DNA of 64,000 nucleotides from Streptomyces humi (GTDB taxonomy: Bacteria; Actinomycetota; Actinomycetes; Streptomycetales; Streptomycetaceae). The DNA lies in the NCBI RefSeq assembly GCF_001005085.2, contig NZ_LBMU02000091.1:17552-81551 (forward strand). Reading direction: 5' to 3'. How positions within the stretch are numbered: position 1 is the first letter of the stretch; each line of letters starts with the position of its first letter. Below, piece by piece: positions 1-8,121 of the stretch. The notes beneath the pieces were generated by a model. It did no database searches. It had not been told where the DNA came from and saw nothing but the letters and a program-made list of their open reading frames with translations. The translations under genes and the position numbers were made by a program.

Positions 1-1067
1 CGCTCTTCCAGTACGGCCCGACGAGCGGGCAGATCCGCGAGCTGATCGCCGACTCGCTGCGCAAGGACGAGAACATCGACGTGGGGCCGGAGTCGGTCGT
101 GGTCACCGTCGGCTGCCAGGAGGCGATGTTCCTGGCGGTCCGCGCCCTGATCTCGGGCCCCGACGACGCGCTGCTGGTCTCCAGCCCCTGCTACGTCGGC
201 ATCACCGGCGCCGCCCGGCTGCTGGACGTCGAGGTGACCGCGGTGGAGGAGGACGACGACGGGTTCGACCCCGCGCGCCTTGAGGCGGCCCTGCGCGCCG
301 AACGGGCCCGCGGACGGCGGCCCCGCGCCTTCTACGTCATCCCCGACCATTCCAACCCCTCCGGCCGGACCATGCCGCTGAGCGCCCGGCTGGAACTCCT
401 CGACCTCGCGCGCCGCGAGGACCTGCTGATCCTGGAGGACACCCCGTACCGGATGGTCAGTCCGGGCCGGCAGCTCCCGACCCTCAAGTCCCTGGACCGC
501 GACCGCAGGGTCGTGCACCTGGGCTCGTACTCCAAGACGCTGTTCCCCGGGGCCCGGGTCGGGTTCGCCGTCGCGGACCAGAGCGTCGTCGACGACGCGG
601 GACGCACCGGACTGCTCGCCGACGAACTCACCAAGATCAAGAGCATGGTGACCGTGAACACCTCCCCGGTGAGTCAGGCCGTCGCGGCGGGCATGCTGCT
701 GTCCGCCGACGGACGCACCTCCGAGCTCAACGCCCGGGCCGCCGCCTACTACGGGGACGCGATGCGGGTCACGCTCCGGGAACTGGAGCGCGCCTTCCCG
801 GAGGACGAGCGCGCCCGGCTGGGCGTGCGCTGGAACGAACCCGCCGGCGGTTTCTTCCTCGCGGCCCAGGTGCCGTTCCGTGCCGACAACGCGGCCCTCG
901 CCCGCTCGGCGGAGGAATTCGGCGTCATCTGGACGCCCATGTCGTATTTCTATCCGCAAGGCGGCGGGGATCACGAGATCCGGCTGTCCGTCAGCTATCT
1001 CACCCATCAGGAAATAGCCGACGGAATCGAGCGTCTGACCCACTTCGTGAAAGCGCAGACGGCTTAA
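1..1067 (+). CDS. hpgT: HpgT-type PLP aminotransferase, 5' end outside window
   Basis: A fold-type I (class I/II, MocR/AAT-like) PLP aminotransferase. The reading frame is open from base 3, so the N-terminus lies left of the window and about 354 residues are visible. The PLP lysine is in GSYSKTLFPG (about residue 178 of the visible part), preceded by the Asn-Pro-x-Gly loop HSNPSGRT and the DTPY segment that contacts the cofactor. With dpgABC and prephenate dehydrogenase next door, the best reading is the glycopeptide-cluster transaminase that converts 4-hydroxy- and 3,5-dihydroxyphenylglyoxylate into Hpg and Dpg, usually with tyrosine as donor. The fold is certain; the substrate is inferred from context, and a generic aromatic aminotransferase would look much the same. 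Confidence 0.8.
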   Translation, partial: LFQYGPTSGQIRELIADSLRKDENIDVGPESVVVTVGCQEAMFLAVRALISGPDDALLVSSPCYVGITGAARLLDVEVTAVEEDDDGFDPARLEAALRAERARGRRPRAFYVIPDHSNPSGRTMPLSARLELLDLARREDLLILEDTPYRMVSPGRQLPTLKSLDRDRRVVHLGSYSKTLFPGARVGFAVADQSVVDDAGRTGLLADELTKIKSMVTVNTSPVSQAVAAGMLLSADGRTSELNARAAAYYGDAMRVTLRELERAFPEDERARLGVRWNEPAGGFFLAAQVPFRADNAALARSAEEFGVIWTPMSYFYPQGGGDHEIRLSVSYLTHQEIADGIERLTHFVKAQTA

Positions 1068-1118
1068 CCGTCCCGCTGCCGAAACGGCTCACCGACACGG
1101 CTTGCCGGTACGGTTCTC

Positions 1119-1661
1119 TCACTGCCCGCCGGACGCCTTCCAGCGTTCGGCGGGCAGTGCGAACACCAGCATTCCGATGCGTTCCCTGCCTGCCCGGGCG
1201 AACACCGTGCGCTGCCCCGTGCACGTGAATCCGATTCGCTCCAGCAGACGCACGGACCGCTCGTTGCGTACGTCGCACTCGGCCGCCGCCGTGCGCAGCC
1301 CCCCGGCGAACAGGGTGCCCAGCACGCCGCGGACCGCCTCGGTCGCGTACCCCTGTCCCTGCCGGTCACGGGCCAGGCTGAAGCCCAGCTCGGCCTCCTC
1401 GCCCGACCGTCGGCGGTGCACCGCGACGTCGCCCACCACACAGCCGTCGGCCTTCACCTCGATCGCGTACGGGAACCAGCCCGGCGCGCCAGGATCGCTG
1501 CGGGAGTACGCGCGGACCAGTCGGCGCGCCGATTCCAGGGGCAGCGGGAACTCCCAGTCCTGATAACGGGCGACCTCCGGGTCCGAGCGATAGGCGACGA
1601 AAGCCTCGACGTCGGCGGGGGTGAAATGACGGAGCCGAAGGCGCGGAGTGTCCATCTGCAT
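1119..1661 (-). CDS. GNAT family N-acetyltransferase (RimJ/RimL-like)
   Basis: 180-residue GNAT protein starting TPRLRLRHFTPADVEAF, the usual opening of RimJ/RimL-type acetyltransferases. The acetyl-CoA P-loop is near residues 98-106 (RDRQGQGYAT, the Q/RxxGxG/A motif), followed by the conserved NERSVRLLERIGF helix. ATG at 1661 or the in-frame ATG two codons later could both be the start. It lies on the opposite strand between hpgT and dpgA, convergent with hpgT and divergent from dpgA. The acceptor is unknown. It may be a passenger gene, a self-resistance enzyme or a tailoring enzyme; nothing in the sequence decides. Confidence 0.8.
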   Translation of the reverse strand: MQMDTPRLRLRHFTPADVEAFVAYRSDPEVARYQDWEFPLPLESARRLVRAYSRSDPGAPGWFPYAIEVKADGCVVGDVAVHRRRSGEEAELGFSLARDRQGQGYATEAVRGVLGTLFAGGLRTAAAECDVRNERSVRLLERIGFTCTGQRTVFARAGRERIGMLVFALPAERWKASGGQ

Positions 1662-1716
1662 CCACCCAAGGTCCCATGACGCCGTTCCGTGGGAAAGTCC
1701 GCACTGACCCGACCGG

Positions 1717-1746
1717 TTGATGGCTTTACCTTCGCCGCGTCATAGT
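1717..1746 (+). promoter_or_regulatory. Candidate promoter for the dpgABC operon
   Basis: TTGATG at 1717-1722 is followed after 18 bases by CATAGT at 1741-1746, a moderate match to housekeeping-sigma hexamers about 100 bases upstream of the dpgA start. It lies in the 183-base divergent gap between the acetyltransferase and dpgA. Weak evidence: hexamer matching only, and a StrR-type activator could support a poor promoter. Confidence 0.3.
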
Positions 1747-1844
1747 GGGCCCTCGCCACTGTTGTCGGACCGGCTCTCCGGCCGACTCCTGGAAGGACGA
1801 AAAGTGTTCGTACCGAAGTTTCTCGTACGCAGCAAGACCCGAAT

Positions 1845-3014
1845 GTGGGGGTGGACCTTCCGATGACCCGAGCCGCCAGTTCTCCGGGTGCAGCGACCCT
1901 GGAACCGCCCGCGCCGGCGGGGAAGAACACCTCCGGCACCGCCAGGATCGCGGGCGTCGGAACCGCGACCGGTGAGCAGTCGTACTCACAGGCCGAACTC
2001 CTCGACCTCTTCGCCATCACCGATCCCAAGGTCCGCTCCGTCTTCCTCAACAGCGCGATCGAGCGCCGCTTCCTCGCCACGCCGCCCCGGGGCGCCGACG
2101 GCACACCGCAGGCCGAGGCCCAGGGCCAACTGCTCGCCAAGCACAAGCGGCTCGCCCTCGACATGGGCGCCAGGGCCGTCCGGGCATGCCTGGCCGACTC
2201 GGGCCTGGAGCTGGCTGACATCGACTACCTGTGCTGCGTCACCACCACCGGCTTCCTCACCCCGGGCCTGAGCGCCCACCTCATGCGCGAGATGGGCATC
2301 CGCTCCGGCGCCAGCCGCGTCGACGTCGTCGGTATGGGCTGCAACGCCGGGCTCAACGCCCTCAACGCCACGGCGAGCTGGGCCGTCGCCAACCCCGGCA
2401 AGGTCGCCGTGATGCTCTGCGCCGAGGCCTGCTCGGCCGCGTACGTCATCGACTCCACCCTGCGCACCGCCGTGGTCAACAGCCTCTTCGGCGACGGCGC
2501 GGCCGCCATCGCGCTGGTCGCCGACCCGCCGGACGCCGCCTACGGCCCGCCCGCCGGCACGCCCGACCCCGGCAGCCCCCGCATCCTGGGCTTCGCCAGT
2601 CACCTCATCAGCGACGCGATCGACGCGATGCGCTACGACTGGGACGACAGCCAGGGCAAGTTCAGCTTCTACCTCGACCCGAACGTGCCCTACGTCGTCG
2701 GCGCCAACGCCGAACAGGTCGTCGACCGCCTGCTCGGGGCCGCCGGGCTGCGCCGCAGCGACGTCCGGCACTGGCTGGTGCACTCGGGCGGCAAGAAGGT
2801 CATCGACGCGGTGCGGATCAACCTGGGCCTGACCCGCCACGACGTGCGGCACACCATCGGCGTGCTGCGGGACTACGGCAACCTGTCGAGCGGCTCGTTC
2901 CTGTTCTCCTACGAACGGCTGCTGACGGAACGGGCGGCCCGGCCCGGCGACCACGGCGTTCTCATGACCATGGGGCCCGGTTCGACCATCGAGACTGCCC
3001 TGGTGCAGTGGTGA
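1845..3014 (+). CDS. dpgA: DpgA, 3,5-dihydroxyphenylacetyl-CoA synthase (type III PKS)
   Basis: 389-residue chalcone-synthase-fold polyketide synthase. The DpgA family condenses four malonyl-CoA into 3,5-dihydroxyphenylacetyl-CoA, the first step to Dpg. The catalytic Cys is in GMGCNAG (residue 166 from the GTG start), the His in HWLVHSGG and the Asn in DYGNLSSGS, a complete Cys-His-Asn triad. The C-terminal MGPGSTIE loop is also canonical. A GTG at 1845 gives the N-terminus MGVDLPM, resembling remembered DpgA proteins; the ATG at 1863, with a GGGGGTGG stretch upstream, is equally possible and would number the Cys 160. First gene of a tight dpgA-dpgB-dpgC operon; the stop is 11 bases before the dpgB start. 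Very secure call. Confidence 0.95.
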   Translation: MGVDLPMTRAASSPGAATLEPPAPAGKNTSGTARIAGVGTATGEQSYSQAELLDLFAITDPKVRSVFLNSAIERRFLATPPRGADGTPQAEAQGQLLAKHKRLALDMGARAVRACLADSGLELADIDYLCCVTTTGFLTPGLSAHLMREMGIRSGASRVDVVGMGCNAGLNALNATASWAVANPGKVAVMLCAEACSAAYVIDSTLRTAVVNSLFGDGAAAIALVADPPDAAYGPPAGTPDPGSPRILGFASHLISDAIDAMRYDWDDSQGKFSFYLDPNVPYVVGANAEQVVDRLLGAAGLRRSDVRHWLVHSGGKKVIDAVRINLGLTRHDVRHTIGVLRDYGNLSSGSFLFSYERLLTERAARPGDHGVLMTMGPGSTIETALVQW

Positions 3015-3025
3015 CGGAGGAACAG

Positions 3026-3727
3026 ATGAGTGGGGGCGCGAGCACGCGCGACGCCGACCCGGAGACCCTGGACCACGTCCTGGGAATCGACGGACGCCGG
3101 CCCCTGTCGGCCGAGACGATCGCCGCCGTGGCAGCGGCCTGCGACCGGGCCGAGGACCTGGCCGGTCGCGCCAAGGTGATCGTCCGGGTCTCCGGGCTGC
3201 CCGAGGGCCCGTGGGCGCGCGGACTGACGGTGGCGCTGGTCAACAAGTGGGAGCAGGCGCTGCGCCGGCTGGAGCGGCTGCCCGCGGCCACGGTCGCGGT
3301 GGCCGACGGCGCCTGCGGGGGAGCGGCCCTGGACGCCCTGCTGGCCACCGACTACCGGGTCCTGACACGGTCGGCGCGCCTGGTGGTGCCCGTGGACGAC
3401 GGCGCGACCTGGCCGGGCATGGCCCTCTTCCGGCTCGCCCGGCACGGTGCGAGCAACGCGACGATCCGCCGGGCGGTGCTGTTCGGCACCCCCATCGAGG
3501 CGGCCGACGCGCTGGCCCTGCAACTCGTCGACGAGGTCGTGGACGACGCCGAGGCCGCCGACGCCGCCGCACGGCAGCGGGCCGGCGCCGTCGGCGGCAG
3601 CGAACTCGCCATCCGGCGGCAGCTGCTGCTGGACGCGTCCACCACGAGCTTCGAGGAGGCGCTCGGAGTCCATCTCGCGGCCTGCGACCGGGTACTGCGC
3701 CGCTCCGCCGTCGGAGCCGAGGCATGA
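3026..3727 (+). CDS. dpgB: DpgB, enoyl-CoA hydratase-like partner of DpgA
   Basis: 233-residue crotonase-superfamily protein. DpgB proteins bind DpgA and raise its turnover and aromatisation. The crotonase core is recognisable: a GACGGAALDALLATDYRV stretch matches the second oxyanion-hole segment, followed by the alpha-helical C-terminus. The ATG at 3026 is chosen because GGAGG lies at 3016-3020, five bases upstream; a GTG at 3011 overlapping the dpgA stop is an alternative. The stop overlaps the dpgC start as ATGA, indicating translational coupling. Confidence 0.88.
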   Translation: MSGGASTRDADPETLDHVLGIDGRRPLSAETIAAVAAACDRAEDLAGRAKVIVRVSGLPEGPWARGLTVALVNKWEQALRRLERLPAATVAVADGACGGAALDALLATDYRVLTRSARLVVPVDDGATWPGMALFRLARHGASNATIRRAVLFGTPIEAADALALQLVDEVVDDAEAADAAARQRAGAVGGSELAIRRQLLLDASTTSFEEALGVHLAACDRVLRRSAVGAEA

Positions 3728-5070
3728 CCGTCACCGACGCCGGTGCCCTCGCGGGCCACGACCTCGACGCCGTGCGGGCCGACCTCGGGGCCGCGAGGAC
3801 CGCGCTGGCCGGGGCGGCCGCCCGCACCGAGGACCTCCTGGCGTCCCTGCCCGAGCCGTCGCAGCGGTCACCGGAACAGCGGGACGTCGCCGCGCGGCGG
3901 AAGAACGCCACCCGGATCCTGCGCGCCGCCTTCCTCGACACGCACGCCGACACGGTGCACGACGAGCTCACCGGGGGCCGCACCCGCCACCTGAGGGTGG
4001 CCGAACTGGCCGCGAGGGCGGCGACCGTGTTCCCCGGCCTGGTGCCCACCGCCGCGCGTCTGGAGACCGAGCGGGCCCGGCCCCAGGCGGAGAAGGAGGG
4101 CGACGAGATCGACCAGGGCGTCTTCTTCCGCGCGCTCCTGCGTGCTCCCGGCGCCGGACCCCACCTCCTCGACGCCATGCTCCGCCCCACCCCGCGCGCC
4201 CTGGGCCTGCTGCCGGAGTACGCCCGGACGGGCACGGCCGACCTCGGCTCGGTGCGTCTGGAACGCGTCGGCGGCGCGGCGCACCTCACCATGTGCCGCG
4301 TCGACTGCCTGAACGCGGAGGACGACCGGCAGATCGACGACATGGAGACCGCCGTCGATCTCGCCCTGCTGGACGAGCGGGTCGAGGTCTGCGTGCTGCG
4401 GGGCGGAGAGATGACCCACCCCCGCTACCGGGGCCGGCGGGTCTTCAGCGCCGGCATCAACCTCAAGGCGCTGCACGGAGGCGGGATCTCCCTGGTGGAC
4501 TTCCTGCTCCGGCGCGAACTCGGCTACATCCACAAGATCTTCCGGGGGGTCCTCGCCGAGGCCCCGCCGAACCCCTGGTCGCGCACGGTGGAGAAGCCCT
4601 GGGTGGCCGCCGTCGACACGTTCGCGATCGGCGGCGGCGCCCAGATCCTGCTGATGTTCGACCACGTGCTCGCCGCCGCGGACGCCTACTTCAGCCTGCC
4701 CGCCGCGGCGGAGGGCATCGTGCCCGGCGCCGCGAACTTCCGGCTGACCCGAGCCGTGGGTCCCCGCCTGGCCCGCCAGGTGATCCTGGACGGACGCCGC
4801 ATCCGGGCGGCCGAGCCCGAGGGGCGGCTGGTGTTCGACGAGGTCCACGAGAGCGAGGACCTGGACGCGGCGGTGGAGCGCAGCGCCGAACGGCTGCGGG
4901 GTCCGGCCGTGACCGCCAACCGGCGGATGCTCAACCTCGCGGAGGAGTCGCCCGCCGCCTTCCGCGGCTACCTGGCGGAGTTCGCGCTGCACCAGGCGCT
5001 ACGGCTCTACAGCCCCGACGTCATAGCCAAGGCGGGACGCTTCACCGCCCGGGGGCCGGGGTCCGACTGA
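3724..5070 (+). CDS. dpgC: DpgC, cofactor-free 3,5-dihydroxyphenylacetyl-CoA dioxygenase
   Basis: 448-residue crotonase-fold oxygenase. DpgC enzymes use O2 without metal or flavin to convert 3,5-dihydroxyphenylacetyl-CoA to 3,5-dihydroxyphenylglyoxylate, the keto acid that HpgT aminates. The N-terminal about 190 residues are helical and typical of DpgC. The crotonase core follows, with SAGINLKALHGG as first oxyanion-hole region and IGGGAQILLMFDHV as second, then the AEGIVPGAANFRL segment. Starts within the dpgB stop (ATGA overlap). The TGA stop is the beginning of a 26-base repeat run. Length and order match glycopeptide clusters, but no dpgD follows; the next gene is on the other strand. Confidence 0.93.
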   Translation: MTVTDAGALAGHDLDAVRADLGAARTALAGAAARTEDLLASLPEPSQRSPEQRDVAARRKNATRILRAAFLDTHADTVHDELTGGRTRHLRVAELAARAATVFPGLVPTAARLETERARPQAEKEGDEIDQGVFFRALLRAPGAGPHLLDAMLRPTPRALGLLPEYARTGTADLGSVRLERVGGAAHLTMCRVDCLNAEDDRQIDDMETAVDLALLDERVEVCVLRGGEMTHPRYRGRRVFSAGINLKALHGGGISLVDFLLRRELGYIHKIFRGVLAEAPPNPWSRTVEKPWVAAVDTFAIGGGAQILLMFDHVLAAADAYFSLPAAAEGIVPGAANFRLTRAVGPRLARQVILDGRRIRAAEPEGRLVFDEVHESEDLDAAVERSAERLRGPAVTANRRMLNLAEESPAAFRGYLAEFALHQALRLYSPDVIAKAGRFTARGPGSD

Positions 5071-5143
5071 CGCCGTACACAACGGTGTTCGACTGACGCC
5101 GTACACAACCCTGTCGACTGACGCCGTACACAACGCTGTTCAA
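5067..5143 (+). repeat. Three tandem 25-26 bp repeats at the dpgC stop codon
   Basis: Copies at 5067-5092, 5093-5117 and 5118-5143 share CTGACGCCGTACACAAC followed by a variable tail. The first copy contains the dpgC TGA. The junctions read GTCCGACTG (5061-5069), GTTCGACTG (5087-5095), TGTCGACTG (5112-5120) and GTTCAACTG (5138-5146). The array sits between convergent dpgC and the prephenate dehydrogenase gene. It has no spacers of CRISPR type. Confidence 0.9.
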
Positions 5144-5191
5144 CTGCCGCCGCGCGCCATCTGAACACCTTGGCACACCCCGCCGACGGGG

Positions 5192-6364
5192 TCACCCCGC
5201 CTCGTCGGCGCGGGCCTCGGCGGCAACCGGCTCACCGGGTCCCGCCGGACGCGTCGCGCGGTGCGGCGCGTCCGGCAGGGTCACCACGTTCGGGGTCCAG
5301 CCGCCGGCGCGCAGCAGCCGGAAGAGATCCGCCACCGAGGTCCGCGGCACGGACAGCGACACGTTCCCGCGCGGCGGGTCCTGGGCGCTCTCCAGCCGGA
5401 CCTCCTCGATACGGCCGCCCAGTTCTCCGACCGCGCCGAACAGCCGGGCCAGGGTGCCCGGCCGGCCGGACACGGCGACGCTGAGCCGGACCGCGGCCGG
5501 CGCCCCCGATGCCGCTCCCGCCACCCGGGCACGCCCCCGGTGGCCGAGCCGGAGCAGGCCGTCCAGCTCCGCTTCCGCCCGTTCGCGCACCGTGCCGTCG
5601 GTGTGACCGAGGGCCCGCAGCGCCCCGACGGCCCGGCCGAGGTCGGCGGCGTAGGTGTCGAGGACGTCGGCCAGGGCGTCCGCGTTGGCGGTGAAGACGT
5701 CCCGCCACAGCCCCGGGTCGCCGCCCGCCGGGCCGGTGACGTTCCTGAGTCCCTGTCCCGCGACCCGGAGGTCGGACTCCGTGGCGTCCACCAGCGTGGC
5801 GGCCATCAGCGTGGAGATCAGCTGCGGCGCGTGGGAGGTGCGGGCCACGGTGCGGTCGTGCACCAGCGGATCCATGATCACGGGCACCGCTGCGCACAGG
5901 GAGACGAGTTCCAGCGCGCGGTTCAGCACCGACTGTGCGGTGCGTGCCGTGGGGGTGAGGATCCACGGCCGGTCCTCGAACACGTCGGCCCGTGCGGCGA
6001 GCGGGCCCAGGCGCTCGGTGCCCGCGAGCGGGTGGCCGCCGATGAAGCTGGACGGATCGGCGCCCGCCAGCCGCAGGTCGTCGTACGGCCGCGTCTTGAC
6101 GCCGGCCACGTCCGTGTAGGCGTGGGCGACCCCACGGCGTTGCAGCTGTCCGAGCACCGGACCGGTGTGCGCCGGCGGGACGGCGATCACGGCGAGGTCG
6201 ACGCGTTCGGCCGGTGCGCCGACCGAGCCCGCCCCCATGGCCTCCGCGGTCCTGACGGCCGTGGCATTCACGTCCTCGAGGTGGACGGTCAGGCCCCGTC
6301 GGCTCAGGGCGAGCGCCACGGACGTGCCGATGGCGCCGGTTCCGACGACCGCGACGGTCTTCAC
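5192..6364 (-). CDS. Prephenate dehydrogenase with C-terminal ACT-like domain
   Basis: 390-residue TyrA-family enzyme that oxidatively decarboxylates prephenate to 4-hydroxyphenylpyruvate, the precursor of tyrosine and Hpg. The NAD(P) Rossmann motif VVGTGAIGTSVA is at the N-terminus, and the conserved IGGHPLAGTE motif and the HDRTVARTSHAPQLIS helix follow. The last about 90 residues (SVAVSGRPGTLARLFGAVGE onward) resemble an ACT regulatory domain. Cluster-encoded copies (pdh) are standard in glycopeptide antibiotic loci, where they boost Hpg supply. GTG start at 6364 overlaps the stop of the 88-codon ORF upstream as GTGA. Convergent with dpgC. Confidence 0.88.
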   Translation of the reverse strand: MKTVAVVGTGAIGTSVALALSRRGLTVHLEDVNATAVRTAEAMGAGSVGAPAERVDLAVIAVPPAHTGPVLGQLQRRGVAHAYTDVAGVKTRPYDDLRLAGADPSSFIGGHPLAGTERLGPLAARADVFEDRPWILTPTARTAQSVLNRALELVSLCAAVPVIMDPLVHDRTVARTSHAPQLISTLMAATLVDATESDLRVAGQGLRNVTGPAGGDPGLWRDVFTANADALADVLDTYAADLGRAVGALRALGHTDGTVRERAEAELDGLLRLGHRGRARVAGAASGAPAAVRLSVAVSGRPGTLARLFGAVGELGGRIEEVRLESAQDPPRGNVSLSVPRTSVADLFRLLRAGGWTPNVVTLPDAPHRATRPAGPGEPVAAEARADEAG

Positions 6365-6627
6365 GCGGCCGGCTCCCGTTCACCGTTCGCGACCTCGAAC
6401 TCCGTCGGGAGACCGGGCCGCGCATAAGAGTCCGATATCCGGATCCCATTCACCCGTGGATAGACATCGCCCGCGCCGGGCGGGACGAATGCATAATCTC
6501 GCGAGCCGTCGAAGCACACCGCACGACCAGTGATCACGCCGACCCCCAACAGATCCGGACTCCTTGCCCGGAGAACCTGCGTCGGATCGTAGTCATCGCG
6601 CCACCGTATGAGCGACTTGCGGCCCAT
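6361..6627 (-). CDS. Small ORF of unknown function coupled to prephenate dehydrogenase
   Basis: 88 codons, ATG at 6627, ending in a TGA that overlaps the GTG of the downstream prephenate dehydrogenase gene. The protein (MGRKSLIRWRDDYDP...) has no signal peptide, membrane segment or motif I recognise; it is not an MbtH protein. Codon usage is less GC-biased than in its neighbours. No clear Shine-Dalgarno precedes the ATG. The 4-base overlap is the main reason to list it. It could be a leader peptide, a remnant of a larger gene or chance. Confidence 0.35.
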   Translation of the reverse strand: MGRKSLIRWRDDYDPTQVLRARSPDLLGVGVITGRAVCFDGSRDYAFVPPGAGDVYPRVNGIRISDSYARPGLPTEFEVANGEREPAA

Positions 6628-6990
6628 CGGGGAAGCCGGGTCGGGCCGCCAGGAAAGGGAATATGAAATTCCACTAAACTCTGCTTCGGAATATGGTCAG
6701 GGGATTTCGGGGCGAACGGCCGGTGGAGTGAGGGTCCGGTCCTAGTCAAGCCCTGGGCGAGATGGATTTTCCCTGTTCTGCCGGTCGACAGGTGCGAAGT
6801 GGAACAGCGACGATGGCGACCGTACGGTGTGCCAGGAGGGGTGTGGGGCGTGTAGGGGGCCCGCGCTCCTCGGTCAACCGGTTCCGGCGCGTGATCTTCG
6901 GCGCGACGGGGCCGGTGGACCCTGGTGTGAGAACGGGAGCATGTCCGCTTGCGCGGATCGAAAGGTATGTGCAGGTAGAAAACCAACGGG
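6628..6990. other. Gene-free divergent region, comparatively AT-rich
   Basis: 363 bases between the small ORF/pdh pair and the StrR-like gene. It is locally less GC-rich (around 6650-6700 and 6960-7000) than the surroundings. GGAATATG occurs twice (about 6660 and 6690), and GGAAT...ATTCC forms a short inverted repeat near 6660. Divergent promoters are expected here, but I found no convincing hexamer pair and no full StrR palindrome. Confidence 0.4.
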
Positions 6991-8058
6991 GTGGCTATTT
7001 TGGTTCAGTCGGTTCGTGCGCTGGAATCAACGTCCGATGAAAGTGCTGGGCTGATCGGTCCGGCAAGACATTCTGTAAATCCCAGGAAAAGCGCTTTCGC
7101 TGTTCCTGTCGTCTCGCTCCTCCCAGGCGATTCCCTGAGAGCACTGGGACAGGACGAGGAACACGTGGCCCGGCTCGCGGAAATAGACGCCGCGCTGCCT
7201 CCGATTCTTGTTCACCGGCTCACCATGCGGGTGATCGACGGAATGCACCGACTGCTGGCCGCACGGGTGAAGGGCCAGAAGACGATCGAGGTCGAGTTCT
7301 TCGACGGAACTCCCGAGGACGCGTTCCTGTACGCGGTGGAAGCAAACATCTCCCATGGTCTCCCGCTCTCCCTGGCCGATCGCCGGGCCGCGGCGACCCG
7401 GATCATCGCCTCGCACCCGCAGCTGTCGGACCGGGCCATCGCCCGGGCGGCCGGGCTGGGAGCCAAGACGGTGGCAGCCATCCGCCGACGCTGTTCCGGG
7501 GGTATACCGCACCTGAGCGCGCGGATCGGCCGGGACGGCAAGGTGCGTCCGCTCAACAGCGTGGCCGGCAGACGCCGGGCCGCCGAACTGATCGCGGAAC
7601 GACCGGAAGCCTCCCTGCGCGAAGTGGCCCGGCTCGCCGGTATCTCGCCCGCGACGGTCAGCGACGTCCGCAAACGACTGGAAACCGGCCAGTCGCCGGT
7701 CACTGAGCGCGTCAAATCCCCTTCTCCGAGCGAGAGTTCGGAGGAGACGGCACCCACCGCCAAACTGCGGGCCGACCGCCGTCCGCCGCTCGTTTCGGCG
7801 GATCCCGCAAACGTGCTCGAAAAGTTACTCCGAGACCCTTCCTTGCGTCACAAAGAGGGAGGACGCCAATTGCTGCGACTGCTGCGGCAGAACGCGATCG
7901 CCGCGGACGAGTGGGACGAACTGATGGCCGCCGTCCCGAGCCACTGCGGGGCGCTGGTGGTGGGTCTCGCCCGCCACTACGCCGAGATCTGGACGGATTT
8001 CGCACAGCTGCTGGACGAGCGCGTGCAGATCGAAGGCCGCAAGCCGGACGACGAGTGA
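6991..8058 (+). CDS. StrR/Bbr-type pathway-specific activator (ParB-fold, HTH), TTA-containing
   Basis: 355-residue DNA-binding regulator of the StrR/NovG/Bbr family, which activates streptomycin, novobiocin and glycopeptide clusters. After about 35 residues comes a ParB/Spo0J-like N-domain (VPVVSLLPGDSLRALGQDEE, then LPPILVHRLTMRVIDGMHRL). A helix-turn-helix region is near residues 125-165 (LPLSLADRRAAATRII, SDRAIARAAGLGAKTVAAIR), and a second HTH-like segment is at SLREVARLAGISPATVSDVR. The GTG at 6991 is the furthest start giving a StrR-like N-terminus; later starts are possible. Codon 279 is TTA (7825-7827), so translation should depend on the bldA tRNA. Expected to control hpgT, dpgABC and pdh. 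Confidence 0.9.
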   Translation: MAILVQSVRALESTSDESAGLIGPARHSVNPRKSAFAVPVVSLLPGDSLRALGQDEEHVARLAEIDAALPPILVHRLTMRVIDGMHRLLAARVKGQKTIEVEFFDGTPEDAFLYAVEANISHGLPLSLADRRAAATRIIASHPQLSDRAIARAAGLGAKTVAAIRRRCSGGIPHLSARIGRDGKVRPLNSVAGRRRAAELIAERPEASLREVARLAGISPATVSDVRKRLETGQSPVTERVKSPSPSESSEETAPTAKLRADRRPPLVSADPANVLEKLLRDPSLRHKEGGRQLLRLLRQNAIAADEWDELMAAVPSHCGALVVGLARHYAEIWTDFAQLLDERVQIEGRKPDDE

Positions 8059-8121
8059 CCGGACCCGAGGACCCTCAGGCGTGCGGCCGGTCCGGCCCGC
8101 ACGCCTGACCCGCACGTGGTG

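Noticed and set aside
1805..1840. StrR operator upstream of dpgA (GTTCG...CCGAA)
   Set aside because: Half-site bases and spacing do not fit the 9-11-9 pattern; only GTTCG is shared.
5067..5143. Short CRISPR-like array
   Set aside because: Units are contiguous with no unique spacers and only three copies; no cas genes are nearby.
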